Source: Rhizocola hellebori (lineage in GTDB: Bacteria; Actinomycetota; Actinomycetes; Mycobacteriales; Micromonosporaceae). From it: DNA of 64,000 nt. This document shows positions 1-7,427 of this stretch, piece by piece. The notes beneath the pieces are model-generated. The model had not been told where the DNA came from, did not search any database, and saw only the letters and a program-made list of their open reading frames with translations. Position 1 is the first letter of the stretch, and each line of letters starts with the position of its first letter. The translations under genes were made by a program, and so were the position numbers. The stretch spans positions 62,001 to 126,000 of the forward strand of contig NZ_BONY01000012.1 of assembly GCF_016862955.1 (NCBI RefSeq). The letters run 5' to 3'.

Positions 1-991
1 CGATGCCGGAGGCTTTCAGCCGGGTCACCGGCGCCGCCGGCGAGTAGACGGCGAGCGGCTCGGCGCCGCTCAGCTGCCTGGCGATGACCCGAGCCTGCTC
101 CCAGGCCGGTGCCACCAGCCCGCCGACCTCGTTGCCGAGCTGGGCACAGTCACCGAGCGCGGAGATCCGGCGATCCGAGGTGCGCAACCGTTCATCCACC
201 ACAATTCCGCGGTCGACCACCAGCCCCGCCTGCTTGGCCAGCGCCACGTCGGGCCTTACCCCGCACGCCACCACCAACAGGTCGGCGCTCAGCACCCGCC
301 CGTCCGCCAGCGTCAGCTCCGCACCGGCGCCGGCGGTGGCGCCAGCGGTCGCGGTGGCACCGGCGGTGGCGGAAGCACCGGCCATGGCGGGGAAGCGGGC
401 GGAGGTGGTGGCGGCGGCGAGATGCACGGTGATGTGCAGCGCTTCCAGCGTGCGCTCCAGGACGCGCGAGGCGGCCGGATCGAGCTGGCGCTCCATCAGG
501 TGGCCGACGGCGTGGACGACCTCCACCCGCAGACCGCGCAGGGCCAGCCCGCGGGCGGCCTCCAAGCCGAGGAGACCGCCACCGAGGACTAGCGCCGACT
601 CCGCGGTGGCGGCCGCCTCGAGAATGCGGTGGCAATCGTCGAGCGTCCGGAAGGTGAAAGCGTGCTCCAGGCCGGGAACCGGGGGTACCAGGGCCTGCGA
701 GCCGGTGGCGAGCACGAGATGGTCGTAGGGAAGCAGCGTGCCGTCGGCCAGCCGCACGGTCTGCGCCGCGCGATCGATCGCGATCGCGGCGACACCCACC
801 CGGGCCTTGGCGCGCGTGGACATCGAGATGTCGGCCGGGCGGTGCTTACCGGCCAGCACCGAGGAGAGCAGGATGCGGTTGTAGGCGGAATGGATCTCCG
901 CTCCGACGACGGTGACGTCAGCGTCCATCGCGGAAAGCTCGTCGGCGAGACGAGCCCCGGCCATGCCGAAGCCAACAATGACGATTTTCAT
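1..991 (-). CDS. NirB/NasB-like FAD-dependent NAD(P)H oxidoreductase (3' end outside window)
   Basis: Flavoprotein expected to pass NAD(P)H electrons to nitrite or nitrate reduction. Reading runs from an ATG at 991 and is still open at base 1, so about 330 residues are visible. They show an FAD motif G7-F-G-M-A-G12, an NAD(P) motif LGGGLLGLEAA (136-146) and the second FAD motif ALGDCA (278-283). This order matches the N-terminal part of NirB/NasB and the related NasC-type reductases. Whether a sirohaem/Fe-S part follows cannot be seen. The start overlaps the nitrate reductase stop by 4 nt (ATGA), so the two are translationally coupled. Residues 203-224 are an Ala/Thr/Gly-only stretch encoded by a short imperfect repeat (about 318-386), probably a surface loop between strands. 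Confidence 0.85.
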   Translation of the reverse strand, partial: MKIVIVGFGMAGARLADELSAMDADVTVVGAEIHSAYNRILLSSVLAGKHRPADISMSTRAKARVGVAAIAIDRAAQTVRLADGTLLPYDHLVLATGSQALVPPVPGLEHAFTFRTLDDCHRILEAAATAESALVLGGGLLGLEAARGLALRGLRVEVVHAVGHLMERQLDPAASRVLERTLEALHITVHLAAATTSARFPAMAGASATAGATATAGATAGAGAELTLADGRVLSADLLVVACGVRPDVALAKQAGLVVDRGIVVDERLRTSDRRISALGDCAQLGNEVGGLVAPAWEQARVIARQLSGAEPLAVYSPAAPVTRLKASGI

Positions 992-3024
992 GATTGGGCT
1001 GCCTCCAGGCGGACCGCGCACACCTTGAACTCGGGCATCCGGGAGATCGGGTCGAGCGCATCGCTGGTCAGCGAATTGGCTCGGGCCGCCCCGGCGTAGT
1101 GGAAGGGCATGAAGACGGTGTCCGGCCGGATGGTGGCCGATAGCCGGGCGGGCGCGACGGCCTCGCCGCGGCGGCTTGTCACCCTCACGAGCTGGCCCTC
1201 GGCGAAGCCCAGATCGGGATGCAGCTCAATGAAAGGCTCGCCCCGCAACGACTTCACGCGTCTGCTCTGCGCCCCCGACTGGTACTGGGTGAGCACCCGT
1301 CCGGTCGTCAGATACAGCGGAAAGTCGGAGTCGATCTCTTCGGCCACGGGGCGGTGTTCCACCGCGACCATGCGGGCCCGGCCATCGGGCGTGGCAAAGG
1401 ATTTCTCGAAGAGCCGCGGCGTGCCTGCCCGGTCTGCGTCGGGGCAGGGCCAGAAAACGCCGCCCTCGGCGTCAACCCGCTCCCAAGTGACGCCTGCGTA
1501 ATCAGCCACCCCTCCCGCAGTGGCACGCCGCAGCTCCTCGAAGACAGTGTGCGGGTCAGAATCAAACCGCACACCTTTTTCTCCGCTGCCGAGCTTGGAG
1601 GCAAGCTCGGCAATCACCGCCAGATCCGTCCCTATCCCCGGCGGTGGCTCCCGGAGAGCGCGTCTTCTAAGAACACGGCCCTCCAGATTGGTCATAGTGC
1701 CATCTTCTTCGGCCCACTGGGTTACAGGCAGAACAACATCTGCTATGACAGCCGTCTCACTGAGGACAAAGTCGCAGACCACCAGGAGATCGAGACTTTC
1801 AAGGCGCTTGGTGATGTTGTTCGCATGCGGTGCTGAAACCACAGGGTTGGAGCCGAAGACAAGTAACGCTTTGACCTCTTTGCCCAGGCAATCTAGTAGC
1901 TCATAGGCGGAAAGACCAGGCCCGGGAAGGGATTCCGGCTCAACCCCCCAGACGGAAGCGACATGCGAACGGGCAACAGGATCATCTATTCGTCTATAAC
2001 CGGGAAGCTGATCGGCTTTTTGTCCGTGCTCGCGTCCGCCCTGTCCATTTCCCTGGCCGGTGAGACACCCGTACCCGGAGCCCGGCCGGCCCGGCAAACC
2101 CAGCGCCAGCGCGAGGTTGATGAGGGCGGTGACCGTGTCCACGCCCTTGCTGTGCTGCTCGGCTCCGCGCGCGGTGAGGATGATGGCCCGCCCGTTGGCA
2201 AGCGCGCGGGCGGTGGCTTCCAAGTCGGTGACCGGTACCCCCGTGATCCGTTCCACGCGGGCGGGCCAGTATCCTGCGGCGCTTGCCCGGACCGCCTCCC
2301 AGCCCGCTGTCCGCTCGTCCAGATAGGACTGATCGATCAGCCCTTCGGCGATCACGAGATGGAGAAGCCCAAGGGCGAGCGCCAGATCCGTCCCGGGGGT
2401 GGGCTGCAGATGAATGGTGGCGGCGCGCGCGGTCATGGTGGCGCGCGGGTCCACGACTATCTGCACGCCCCCGTTTTCCCTTTGCTCCGTCAGGTACCGG
2501 GCAAAAGGCGGCATGGTCTCGGCGACGTTGCCGCCCACGAGCAGAAGCGTGTCGGCCTTGGCGATGTCGGCCATCGGAAAGGGCAGCCCCCGGTCGATGC
2601 CGAAGGCGCGATTGCTCGCCGCCGCGGCCGAGCTCATACAGAAGCGGCCGTTGTAGTCGATGTTCTTGGTGCCCAGGGCAACCCGGGCGAACTTGCCCAG
2701 CGAATAGCACTTCTCATTGGTCAGCCCGCCGCCGCCGAACACGGCAACGGCATCAGGCCCATGGGTTAGCTGGATGTCCAGAATTTTCGCCACGATCAGC
2801 GAGTAGGCCTCATCCCAGGTGGCAGGCTGACCGGAGATCAGCGGCGTGGTAAGCCTTTCCGGATGATCGAGCAGCTCGGCCGCTGTCCAGCCCTTCTGGC
2901 ATAACCCGCCCCGATTTGTCGGAAAATCGCGGGAGCCCACCTCGACCCGGCCGTCGGCGCCTTCGCGCAGCATCATCCCGCACTGCAAAGCGCAGTAAGG
3001 GCAATGTGTCGCGACCTCTCGCAT
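988..3024 (-). CDS. nasA: Assimilatory nitrate reductase catalytic subunit (molybdopterin, 4Fe-4S)
   Basis: Reduces nitrate to nitrite in the cytoplasm using bis-MGD molybdenum and one 4Fe-4S cluster. The N-terminal cluster motif is C8-x2-C11-x3-C15-x26-C42. The Mo ligand is Cys129 in YNGRFCMSSA, as in Nap/Nas enzymes. The C-terminal molybdopterin dinucleotide-binding domain is present. At 678 residues it matches the compact NarB/NasA form without an extra C-terminal Fe-S or flavodoxin domain. An ATG start is preceded by GAAGGG. It is the first gene of an operon with the flavoprotein downstream, and a GlnR-like site array lies just upstream. The stretch about 1560-2020 uses codons rare in the neighbours (for example paired AGA), a possible recombination patch. 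A distant formate dehydrogenase is the alternative reading, less likely next to narK. Confidence 0.88.
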   Translation of the reverse strand: MREVATHCPYCALQCGMMLREGADGRVEVGSRDFPTNRGGLCQKGWTAAELLDHPERLTTPLISGQPATWDEAYSLIVAKILDIQLTHGPDAVAVFGGGGLTNEKCYSLGKFARVALGTKNIDYNGRFCMSSAAAASNRAFGIDRGLPFPMADIAKADTLLLVGGNVAETMPPFARYLTEQRENGGVQIVVDPRATMTARAATIHLQPTPGTDLALALGLLHLVIAEGLIDQSYLDERTAGWEAVRASAAGYWPARVERITGVPVTDLEATARALANGRAIILTARGAEQHSKGVDTVTALINLALALGLPGRPGSGYGCLTGQGNGQGGREHGQKADQLPGYRRIDDPVARSHVASVWGVEPESLPGPGLSAYELLDCLGKEVKALLVFGSNPVVSAPHANNITKRLESLDLLVVCDFVLSETAVIADVVLPVTQWAEEDGTMTNLEGRVLRRRALREPPPGIGTDLAVIAELASKLGSGEKGVRFDSDPHTVFEELRRATAGGVADYAGVTWERVDAEGGVFWPCPDADRAGTPRLFEKSFATPDGRARMVAVEHRPVAEEIDSDFPLYLTTGRVLTQYQSGAQSRRVKSLRGEPFIELHPDLGFAEGQLVRVTSRRGEAVAPARLSATIRPDTVFMPFHYAGAARANSLTSDALDPISRMPEFKVCAVRLEAAQS

Positions 3025-3047
3025 GCCCTTCAGCGTGGGTTATCGCG

Positions 3048-3085
3048 ATTTCACTGCCGCGTCCCATGTGTTTCGAGCACGCTAC
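3048..3085 (-). promoter_or_regulatory. GlnR-like binding site array upstream of nasA
   Basis: On the minus strand four 5-mers occur at exact 6-nt spacings: GTAGC, GAAAC, GACGC, GAAAT. The actinomycete GlnR consensus is gTnAC-n6-GaAAC, usually as two tandem sites. The second half-site is perfect, the first and fourth each have one mismatch, and the third is weak. The array ends 23 nt before the nasA start, in the right place for nitrogen control. The match is by eye only. Confidence 0.45.
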
Positions 3086-3214
3086 GGCCCCCGCACGTTC
3101 GAAGGATACCGATGTGCCCGAATGGCCGATTCACGCAATTCACACATCGGGTGACGATCAACTCACGGTGGGTAAAAGGTGCTAATCACTCATCTGCTTG
3201 GCACGAAGAAAAGG

Positions 3215-3229
3215 ATGACCGATGGTCAT
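3215..3229. promoter_or_regulatory. Dyad upstream of toxin-antitoxin pair, candidate operator
   Basis: ATGACC-gat-GGTCAT is a perfect 6-bp inverted repeat, 21 nt upstream of the antitoxin ATG at 3251. Ribbon-helix-helix antitoxins normally repress their own operon through such short palindromes. The site also argues against the longer reading frames that begin at 3179 or 3215. Confidence 0.4.
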
Positions 3230-3250
3230 ACCAAGCGTAGTGTTCATGGC

Positions 3251-3511
3251 ATGACTGCCAAGGTGACCCTCTCGTTTACGGACGAGACGATCGAAGACGC
3301 GAGGCGCTATGCCGAGCGCGATGGCTTATCGCTATCGGCCTGGATGGACCAGGCAGCTCGGGAGAAAGCGCAGCGAGAGCTCTTCACTGCACACGCCGCT
3401 GTGGTGCGGCGCGCCGGCTATGACCGGCTGGAAAAGCACGCTCTGGATGATGAGCGTGAAGTAGAGATGGTGCGCAACGAGATCCGGGGGCGGCGTGCTG
3501 CACAGAGGTGA
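3251..3511 (+). CDS. Ribbon-helix-helix antitoxin
   Basis: 86-residue antitoxin of a type II pair. The N-terminal half (VTLSFTDETIEDARRYAERDG) reads as strand-helix-helix of the MetJ/Arc fold that binds operator DNA. The charged C-terminal half would wrap the toxin. ATG 3251 is chosen because the conserved strand starts at once; the frame is open upstream to GTG 3179 with an intermediate ATG 3215. It overlaps the toxin gene by 17 nt, the usual arrangement. It contains a TTA leucine codon at 3326-3328, rare in high-GC actinomycetes and dependent on the bldA tRNA in streptomycetes. Confidence 0.75.
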   Translation: MTAKVTLSFTDETIEDARRYAERDGLSLSAWMDQAAREKAQRELFTAHAAVVRRAGYDRLEKHALDDEREVEMVRNEIRGRRAAQR

Positions 3512-3788
3512 GATCTGGCGCATAGAGGGAGCCCGAGAGCGGCTCGGCCTCGTGATCAGCTCTGACGTTTACAACGGCACGGACGTGCCGATTGTTCTCG
3601 TCGCTGAAGTCGTCGAGGAAGAGGAGCTCAGAGATTCGCCCTTAGCTGTTCCGATGGGCGAGTTCGTCATTATGCCGGACCGGGTCTCTTCCCCTATGAA
3701 ACGCTGGTTCACCGATATGGTCGACGTCGCGGACACCGACACCATGAACCGGGTCGGACGGGCCCTGAGGATTATTCAGGACCTATAG
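3495..3788 (+). CDS. MazF/PemK-like toxin
   Basis: 97-residue protein with the MazF/PemK opening (HRGEIWRI, then RLGLVISSDVYNGT) and the internal VPMGEFVIMPDRVSS region of SH3-barrel endoribonucleases that cut mRNA. The start is a GTG inside the 3' end of the antitoxin, giving coupled translation. The 3' end overlaps the convergent marR gene by 17 nt, so its terminator must lie inside marR. There is a TTA codon at 3642-3644. The family is inferred from the short N-terminal motif and the partner gene; the target sequence is unknown. Confidence 0.75.
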   Translation: MLHRGEIWRIEGARERLGLVISSDVYNGTDVPIVLVAEVVEEEELRDSPLAVPMGEFVIMPDRVSSPMKRWFTDMVDVADTDTMNRVGRALRIIQDL

Positions 3789-4266
3789 CGTCGTCATCTT
3801 TCGGGCATTGCTTACGGAGATCTTCCGCCATTGGAGCGAAGATCTCCGTAAGTGTTTGTACCTGCTCCGGCGTGAGCCGATCGATGAAAAAGGCGCGCAC
3901 CTGCTCGACGTGAAACGGCGCCACCTTCTCGATGGTGTCCCAGCCGTGCTCGGTGAGCACCGCGAACTGGCCACGCCGATCGCCCTCGCAGCTCTCCCGC
4001 CGCACCAGGCCGGCCCGCTCCATGCGGGTGATCTGATGGGATAGCCGGCTCTTCTCCAGCAGCGTTCCCTTGGCCAGCTCCCACATGCGAAGCCGGCGCT
4101 CAGGCGACTCGGAGAGCCGCACCAGCACCTCGTAGTCCGAACCGGACAGCCCGTGCTGCTGATGGCCACGCTCCAGCTCGACCGCGAGCAGGCGGTTGGC
4201 GGCAAGATAGCTGCGCCAGGCGCGCTGTTCCGCCTCGCTTAGCCATCGCGGTGCTGGGGCTGTCAT
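3772..4266 (-). CDS. MarR-family transcriptional regulator
   Basis: 164-residue winged-helix repressor. The HTH region is LRMWELAKGTLLEKSRLSHQITRMERAGLV, followed by the wing RRESCEGDRRGQFAVLTEHG, typical of MarR proteins that sense phenolics, quinones or oxidants. ATG 4266 gives the expected length; the frame is open 27 codons further upstream without support. It sits 22 nt downstream of the nitroreductase on the same strand, so the two form an operon. Two identical palindromes in front of that operon are the likely autoregulatory operators. Confidence 0.85.
   Translation of the reverse strand: MTAPAPRWLSEAEQRAWRSYLAANRLLAVELERGHQQHGLSGSDYEVLVRLSESPERRLRMWELAKGTLLEKSRLSHQITRMERAGLVRRESCEGDRRGQFAVLTEHGWDTIEKVAPFHVEQVRAFFIDRLTPEQVQTLTEIFAPMAEDLRKQCPKDDDAIGPE
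3811..3852. terminator. Perfect 15-bp hairpin inside marR, candidate terminator of the toxin operon
   Basis: CTTACGGAGATCTTC (3811-3825) and GAAGATCTCCGTAAG (3838-3852) are exact reverse complements around a 12-nt loop. It lies 23 nt after the toxin stop and is followed on the plus strand by a weak T-rich TGTTTGT. The same bases encode the marR C-terminus (LTEIF...EDLRK), so the hairpin is overlaid on coding sequence. Confidence 0.5.
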
Positions 4267-4288
4267 GGCTCCCACTCTAATGAGCGTC

Positions 4289-4882
4289 TCAGATTGTGCT
4301 GACGACGTCGTCGTACTCCAGACGCGGGCTGCGGGCGAACCAGGCATTCTCGCCGGGCTTGCCGATGTTCACGACCGCCAGCACCTCGTGCTCGCCGTCG
4401 GGGAAGAATTCCTTGTTGATGCCGGCCTTGTCGTAACCGGTCATCGGGCCGGCGTAGAGGCCAGCCGCGCGCACGCCCAGGATGAAGTAGCCGACCTGAA
4501 GCGCGCCATTGAATTTCGCCGTCTCGGCGCGGGCGTGGTCGTCGCCGGTGAACCAGTCGCGCACCCCGGGCACGTGCGGGAAGGTGCGGTGGAACTCATC
4601 GTGGAAGTGGGTGTCCGCGGCGAGGATGGCGGTAAGCGGCGCCGACGCGGTCTTGGGCTTGTTGCCCTCGCCCATGTGCGAGACGAGCCTCTCGCGCGCC
4701 TGCGGCGAGCGCACCAGAACGATACGCAGCGGCTGCATGTTCAGCGAAGTGGGCGCGAACTTCACCAGGTCGTAGATCGCCTGGATCTGATCATCCGAGA
4801 CGGGCTCGTCGGTGAAGGTGTTCGCGGTCCGGGCCTGACGGAACAGAAGGTCCTGGGCCGACTCGTCTAGCAAAAGGCTCAT
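4289..4882 (-). CDS. Nitroreductase family protein (RutE/HadB-like, malonic semialdehyde reductase type)
   Basis: 197-residue FMN-dependent NAD(P)H oxidoreductase. FAPTSLNMQPLRIVLVRS and the downstream FILGVRAAGLYAGPMTGYDKAGINKEFF match the RutE/HadB/YdfN branch of nitroreductases, whose members reduce malonic semialdehyde, nitro compounds or quinones. With a MarR partner, detoxification of a quinone or electrophile is a reasonable inference; pyrimidine catabolism is less likely because no other rut genes are nearby. ATG 4882 has no ribosome-binding site but lies 7 nt after a TAATCT -10 box, so the mRNA is probably leaderless. Confidence 0.82.
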   Translation of the reverse strand: MSLLLDESAQDLLFRQARTANTFTDEPVSDDQIQAIYDLVKFAPTSLNMQPLRIVLVRSPQARERLVSHMGEGNKPKTASAPLTAILAADTHFHDEFHRTFPHVPGVRDWFTGDDHARAETAKFNGALQVGYFILGVRAAGLYAGPMTGYDKAGINKEFFPDGEHEVLAVVNIGKPGENAWFARSPRLEYDDVVSTI

Positions 4883-4889
4883 ACCAGCT

Positions 4890-4918
4890 AGATTACGAGA
4901 AAGTTGAAGCTTCAACAA
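4890..4918 (-). promoter_or_regulatory. Leaderless promoter of nitroreductase-marR with overlapping operator
   Basis: On the minus strand TTGTTG (4918-4913), a 17-nt spacer and TAATCT (4895-4890) form a -35/-10 pair. The -10 box ends 7 nt before the ATG, placing transcription start at or within 2 nt of the start codon. The palindrome GTTGAAGCTTCAAC (4903-4916) covers the spacer and half of the -35 box, so a bound repressor would block RNA polymerase. Confidence 0.6.
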
Positions 4919-4942
4919 TGGTATGTGACCTGCTCAACCGTT

Positions 4943-4956
4943 GTTGAAGCTTCAAC
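4943..4956. promoter_or_regulatory. Second MarR-type operator
   Basis: Perfect 14-bp palindrome GTTGAAGCTTCAAC, identical to the copy at 4903-4916. Centres are exactly 40 bp apart, about four helical turns, so both would face the same side of the DNA. With the flanking TT the two form inverted 16-bp copies. It sits between the narK stop and the nitroreductase promoter. Confidence 0.65.
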
Positions 4957-4959
4957 GCG

Positions 4960-6267
4960 CTAGACGGTGGCGTGGGCGAGGCTGGGCAGGCGCTCCACCA
5001 GCACACGGCGGCGCAGGTAGCACCACCAGGTTACGGCGAGGCAGGTGCCGTACATGACGGCGAACCAGGTGAAGGCGGTGCTGATCCCACCCGTGGCCTT
5101 GATCGAGTCGCTGATCGCCCGGGGCAGGTAGAAGCCGCCCAGGGCGCCGATCGCGCCGGCTATGCCCAGGGTCGCGGCGGACTCGCGCTTGGCCGTGACC
5201 AGGTCGGCCGATTTGGCGGCGAAGATCGCCGGGATCATCCGATAGGTCGAGCCGTTTCCGGCTCCGGCGGCGGTGAACAGTACCCAGAAAGAAATCAGGA
5301 AAAGCGGCAAGCTCTTCGCGCCGACAGCGGTCACCACGCCATAGGAACCGAGCCCCATGAGCACGAAGCACACGGCGGTGACCCGGGCCCCACCGAATTT
5401 GTCAGACAGCCAACCGCCAACGGGCCGGATCAGCGAGCCGATCAGCGGGCCGGTGAAGGCCAGCGTGATCATCGCGGTGGCACCCACCTTCCACACCGGC
5501 GCTTGGGGGAACTGGAGCTTGAGCACCAGCGGGAAAGCGGCGGAGTAGCCCAGGAACGAGCCGAAGGTGCCGATGTACAGGAACGACATGATCCACGTAT
5601 GGGCCCGCTTCACGGTCGCGAACTGAGCCTTGAACGGGGCCTTGGCCACCGCGAGGTTGTTCATGAACAGGTAGGCGCAGGTGGCGGCGGCCAGGATCAG
5701 CGGCAGCCACATCAGGCCCCCGTAGACCAGCCCGGCCGCGAGCACCAGCGGGACGAAGAACTGCATCGTCGAGATGCCGATGTTGCCGCCCGCGGCGTTG
5801 AGGCCCAATGCCGTGCCCTTCTCCCGCTCGGGGTAGAAGAACGAGATGTTGGTCATCGAGGAGGCGAAGTTTCCGCCGCCGAATCCCGCGGTGGCGGCGC
5901 ACAGCAGCACCACCCAGTAAGGGGGCTGCGTGGTGACCGCGAAGATCAAACCGCTTACCGGGATCAACAGGAGCAAAGCACTCATCGTGGTCCAGACGCG
6001 TCCCCCGAAACGGGTCACCGCGAACGTGTAGGGCAGGCGCATCAGTGCGCCGATCAGGTTGGGGAGCGCCACCAGCCAGAACTTCTGATCCACCGAGTAG
6101 GGGAACAGCGCGGGCGGGAGAGCGACCACCACCACGCTCCACAGCGTCCACACGGAGAAGCCCAGATGCTCAGCGAAGATCGAAAAGATGAGGTTCCGCC
6201 GGGCGATGCGGCGGCCGGTCGAGGCCCAGAACTCGCGATCCTCGGGATCCCATGCAGACAAAGTCAT
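4960..6267 (-). CDS. narK: Nitrate/nitrite transporter, MFS family
   Basis: 435-residue inner-membrane permease with about 12 membrane segments. It carries the nitrate-porter signature AGFGGGNFASSMTNISFF in the middle and GLNAAGGNIG after it, plus a second glycine-rich segment GIAGAIGALGGFYLP near the end. It supplies nitrate to the reductase encoded at 988-3024. ATG 6267 is preferred over a start 27 codons earlier because the conserved protein begins there and TACCGT lies 6 nt upstream, giving a leaderless promoter. It is separated from nasA by the toxin and marR genes but runs in the same direction. Confidence 0.9.
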   Translation of the reverse strand: MTLSAWDPEDREFWASTGRRIARRNLIFSIFAEHLGFSVWTLWSVVVVALPPALFPYSVDQKFWLVALPNLIGALMRLPYTFAVTRFGGRVWTTMSALLLLIPVSGLIFAVTTQPPYWVVLLCAATAGFGGGNFASSMTNISFFYPEREKGTALGLNAAGGNIGISTMQFFVPLVLAAGLVYGGLMWLPLILAAATCAYLFMNNLAVAKAPFKAQFATVKRAHTWIMSFLYIGTFGSFLGYSAAFPLVLKLQFPQAPVWKVGATAMITLAFTGPLIGSLIRPVGGWLSDKFGGARVTAVCFVLMGLGSYGVVTAVGAKSLPLFLISFWVLFTAAGAGNGSTYRMIPAIFAAKSADLVTAKRESAATLGIAGAIGALGGFYLPRAISDSIKATGGISTAFTWFAVMYGTCLAVTWWCYLRRRVLVERLPSLAHATV

Positions 6268-6360
6268 GTCCGGACGGTACAAAGCGTTAATTGCTGTGAC
6301 ATGAATTGAGCCGCACCGTCGGCTCGGGTAGCCTGTGAGGCGGGCCATTCCGCCCCGGTT

Positions 6361-6464
6361 TTGCCCTGTGCCGGGGGCACGGGTATCGTTAACCGCTGTT
6401 GCGCGAGCGACTGCTTAACAGTGCGCGAGCAACCCACTCATCCGACGACAGACAAGGTAAACCT
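6361..6464 (+). promoter_or_regulatory. rplM-rpsI promoter and structured leader
   Basis: TTGCCC (6361-6366), a 17-nt spacer and TATCGT (6384-6389) predict a start near 6396 and a 69-nt leader. The leader opens with two alternative pairings: CTGTT (6396-6400) with AACAG (6417-6421), or GTTGCGCG (6398-6405) with CGC...GCAAC (6424-6433). TGCGCGAGC is directly repeated at 6400 and 6422. Ribosomal-protein leaders often bind one of the encoded proteins; such a role here is inference. Confidence 0.5.
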
Positions 6465-6908
6465 GTGCGTACGTTCAGCCCGAAGCCGGGTGATATCGAG
6501 CGTCAGTGGCACGTCATCGACGCTTCTGACGTCGTGCTGGGCCGGCTCGCCTCCCACGCCGCGACGCTTCTGCGCGGCAAGCACAAGCCCATGTTCGCGC
6601 CTCACGTCGACACTGGTGACTTTGTGATCGTCGTGAACGCTGCCAAGGTTGCCCTTACCGGCAACAAGCGCGCGACCAAGTTCGCCTACCGCCACTCCGG
6701 TTACCCGGGTGGTCTGCGGGCGACTTCCTACGAGGAACTGCTCACCAAGAACCCTGAGCGCGCCATCGAGCTCGCCGTCAAGGGCATGATCCCTCACAAC
6801 AAGCTCGGCCGTCAGGTCATGACCAAACTGAAGGTCTACGCCGGCCCGGAGCACCCGCATGCGGCGCAGCAGCCGAAGCCGTTCGAGATCAAGCAGATCG
6901 CGCAGTGA
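6465..6908 (+). CDS. rplM: 50S ribosomal protein L13
   Basis: 147 residues, the normal L13 length, a core protein of the large subunit that binds 23S rRNA early in assembly. Recognisable segments are [16 protein letters not shown] near the N-terminus, [25 protein letters not shown] and [10 protein letters not shown]. The GTG at 6465 follows an AAGG motif and starts the conserved [15 protein letters not shown]; the frame is open further upstream but that part is leader. rpsI follows 20 nt downstream, the nearly universal pairing. Confidence 0.97.
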   Translation: MRTFSPKPGDIERQWHVIDASDVVLGRLASHAATLLRGKHKPMFAPHVDTGDFVIVVNAAKVALTGNKRATKFAYRHSGYPGGLRATSYEELLTKNPERAIELAVKGMIPHNKLGRQVMTKLKVYAGPEHPHAAQQPKPFEIKQIAQ

Positions 6909-6928
6909 GCGCGGGCGAAGGAAACACC

Positions 6929-7411
6929 ATGACCGACACCGTGCCGACTCCCGCCGCTGTTGCCGAGGCCGCCGAGCCCGCAGCTGCGCCAGTCGTGACG
7001 AAGGCTCCGCCGAAGTTCCGCGGCGAGCGTCCGATCCAGACCGTGGGCCGCCGCAAGCAGGCCATCGTCCGGGTTCGCCTGGTGCCTGGCACCGGCAAGA
7101 TCACGTGTAACGGCCGGGAGCTGGCCGCGTACTTCCCGAGCAAGGTCGCGCAGCAGGCCGTGCGCGAGCCGCTCGTCATCGCCGACAAGGCCGAGCAGGT
7201 CGACGTCATCGCCAACCTGCGTGGTGGCGGCATCACCGGTCAGGCCGGTGGGCTGCGTCTGGCCATCGCCCGCGCGCTCATCGAGCTCGAGATCGACGAC
7301 CGCCCGGCGCTGAAGAAGGCCGGCTTCCTCACCCGTGACTCCCGGGTCAAGGAGAGCAAGAAGTACGGTCTCAAGAAGGCCCGTAAGGCTCCTCAGTACT
7401 CCAAGCGTTGA
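6929..7411 (+). CDS. rpsI: 30S ribosomal protein S9
   Basis: 160 residues. A low-complexity Ala/Pro/Glu N-terminal extension, common in actinobacteria, precedes the S9 domain ([42 protein letters not shown], and the basic tail [12 protein letters not shown] that reaches the P-site tRNA). ATG 6929 follows GAAGGA at good spacing. Cotranscribed with rplM and closed by the hairpin at 7428-7477. Confidence 0.97.
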   Translation: MTDTVPTPAAVAEAAEPAAAPVVTKAPPKFRGERPIQTVGRRKQAIVRVRLVPGTGKITCNGRELAAYFPSKVAQQAVREPLVIADKAEQVDVIANLRGGGITGQAGGLRLAIARALIELEIDDRPALKKAGFLTRDSRVKESKKYGLKKARKAPQYSKR

Positions 7412-7427
7412 TCTATACGAACTAAGC

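Noticed and set aside
192-635. Long antisense frames in the first kilobase
   Set aside because: They are shadows of the flavoprotein frame that starts at 991 and shows FAD and NAD motifs.
1587-1612. Perfect 11-bp inverted repeat with 4-nt loop inside nasA
   Set aside because: It encodes the helical repeat A-E-L-A-S-K-L-G in frame and has no regulatory context; likely chance.
6285-6300. Possible GlnR box upstream of narK (GTCAC followed by TTAAC on the minus strand)
   Set aside because: Spacing is 5 nt instead of 6 and the second half-site is poor, so it was not listed.
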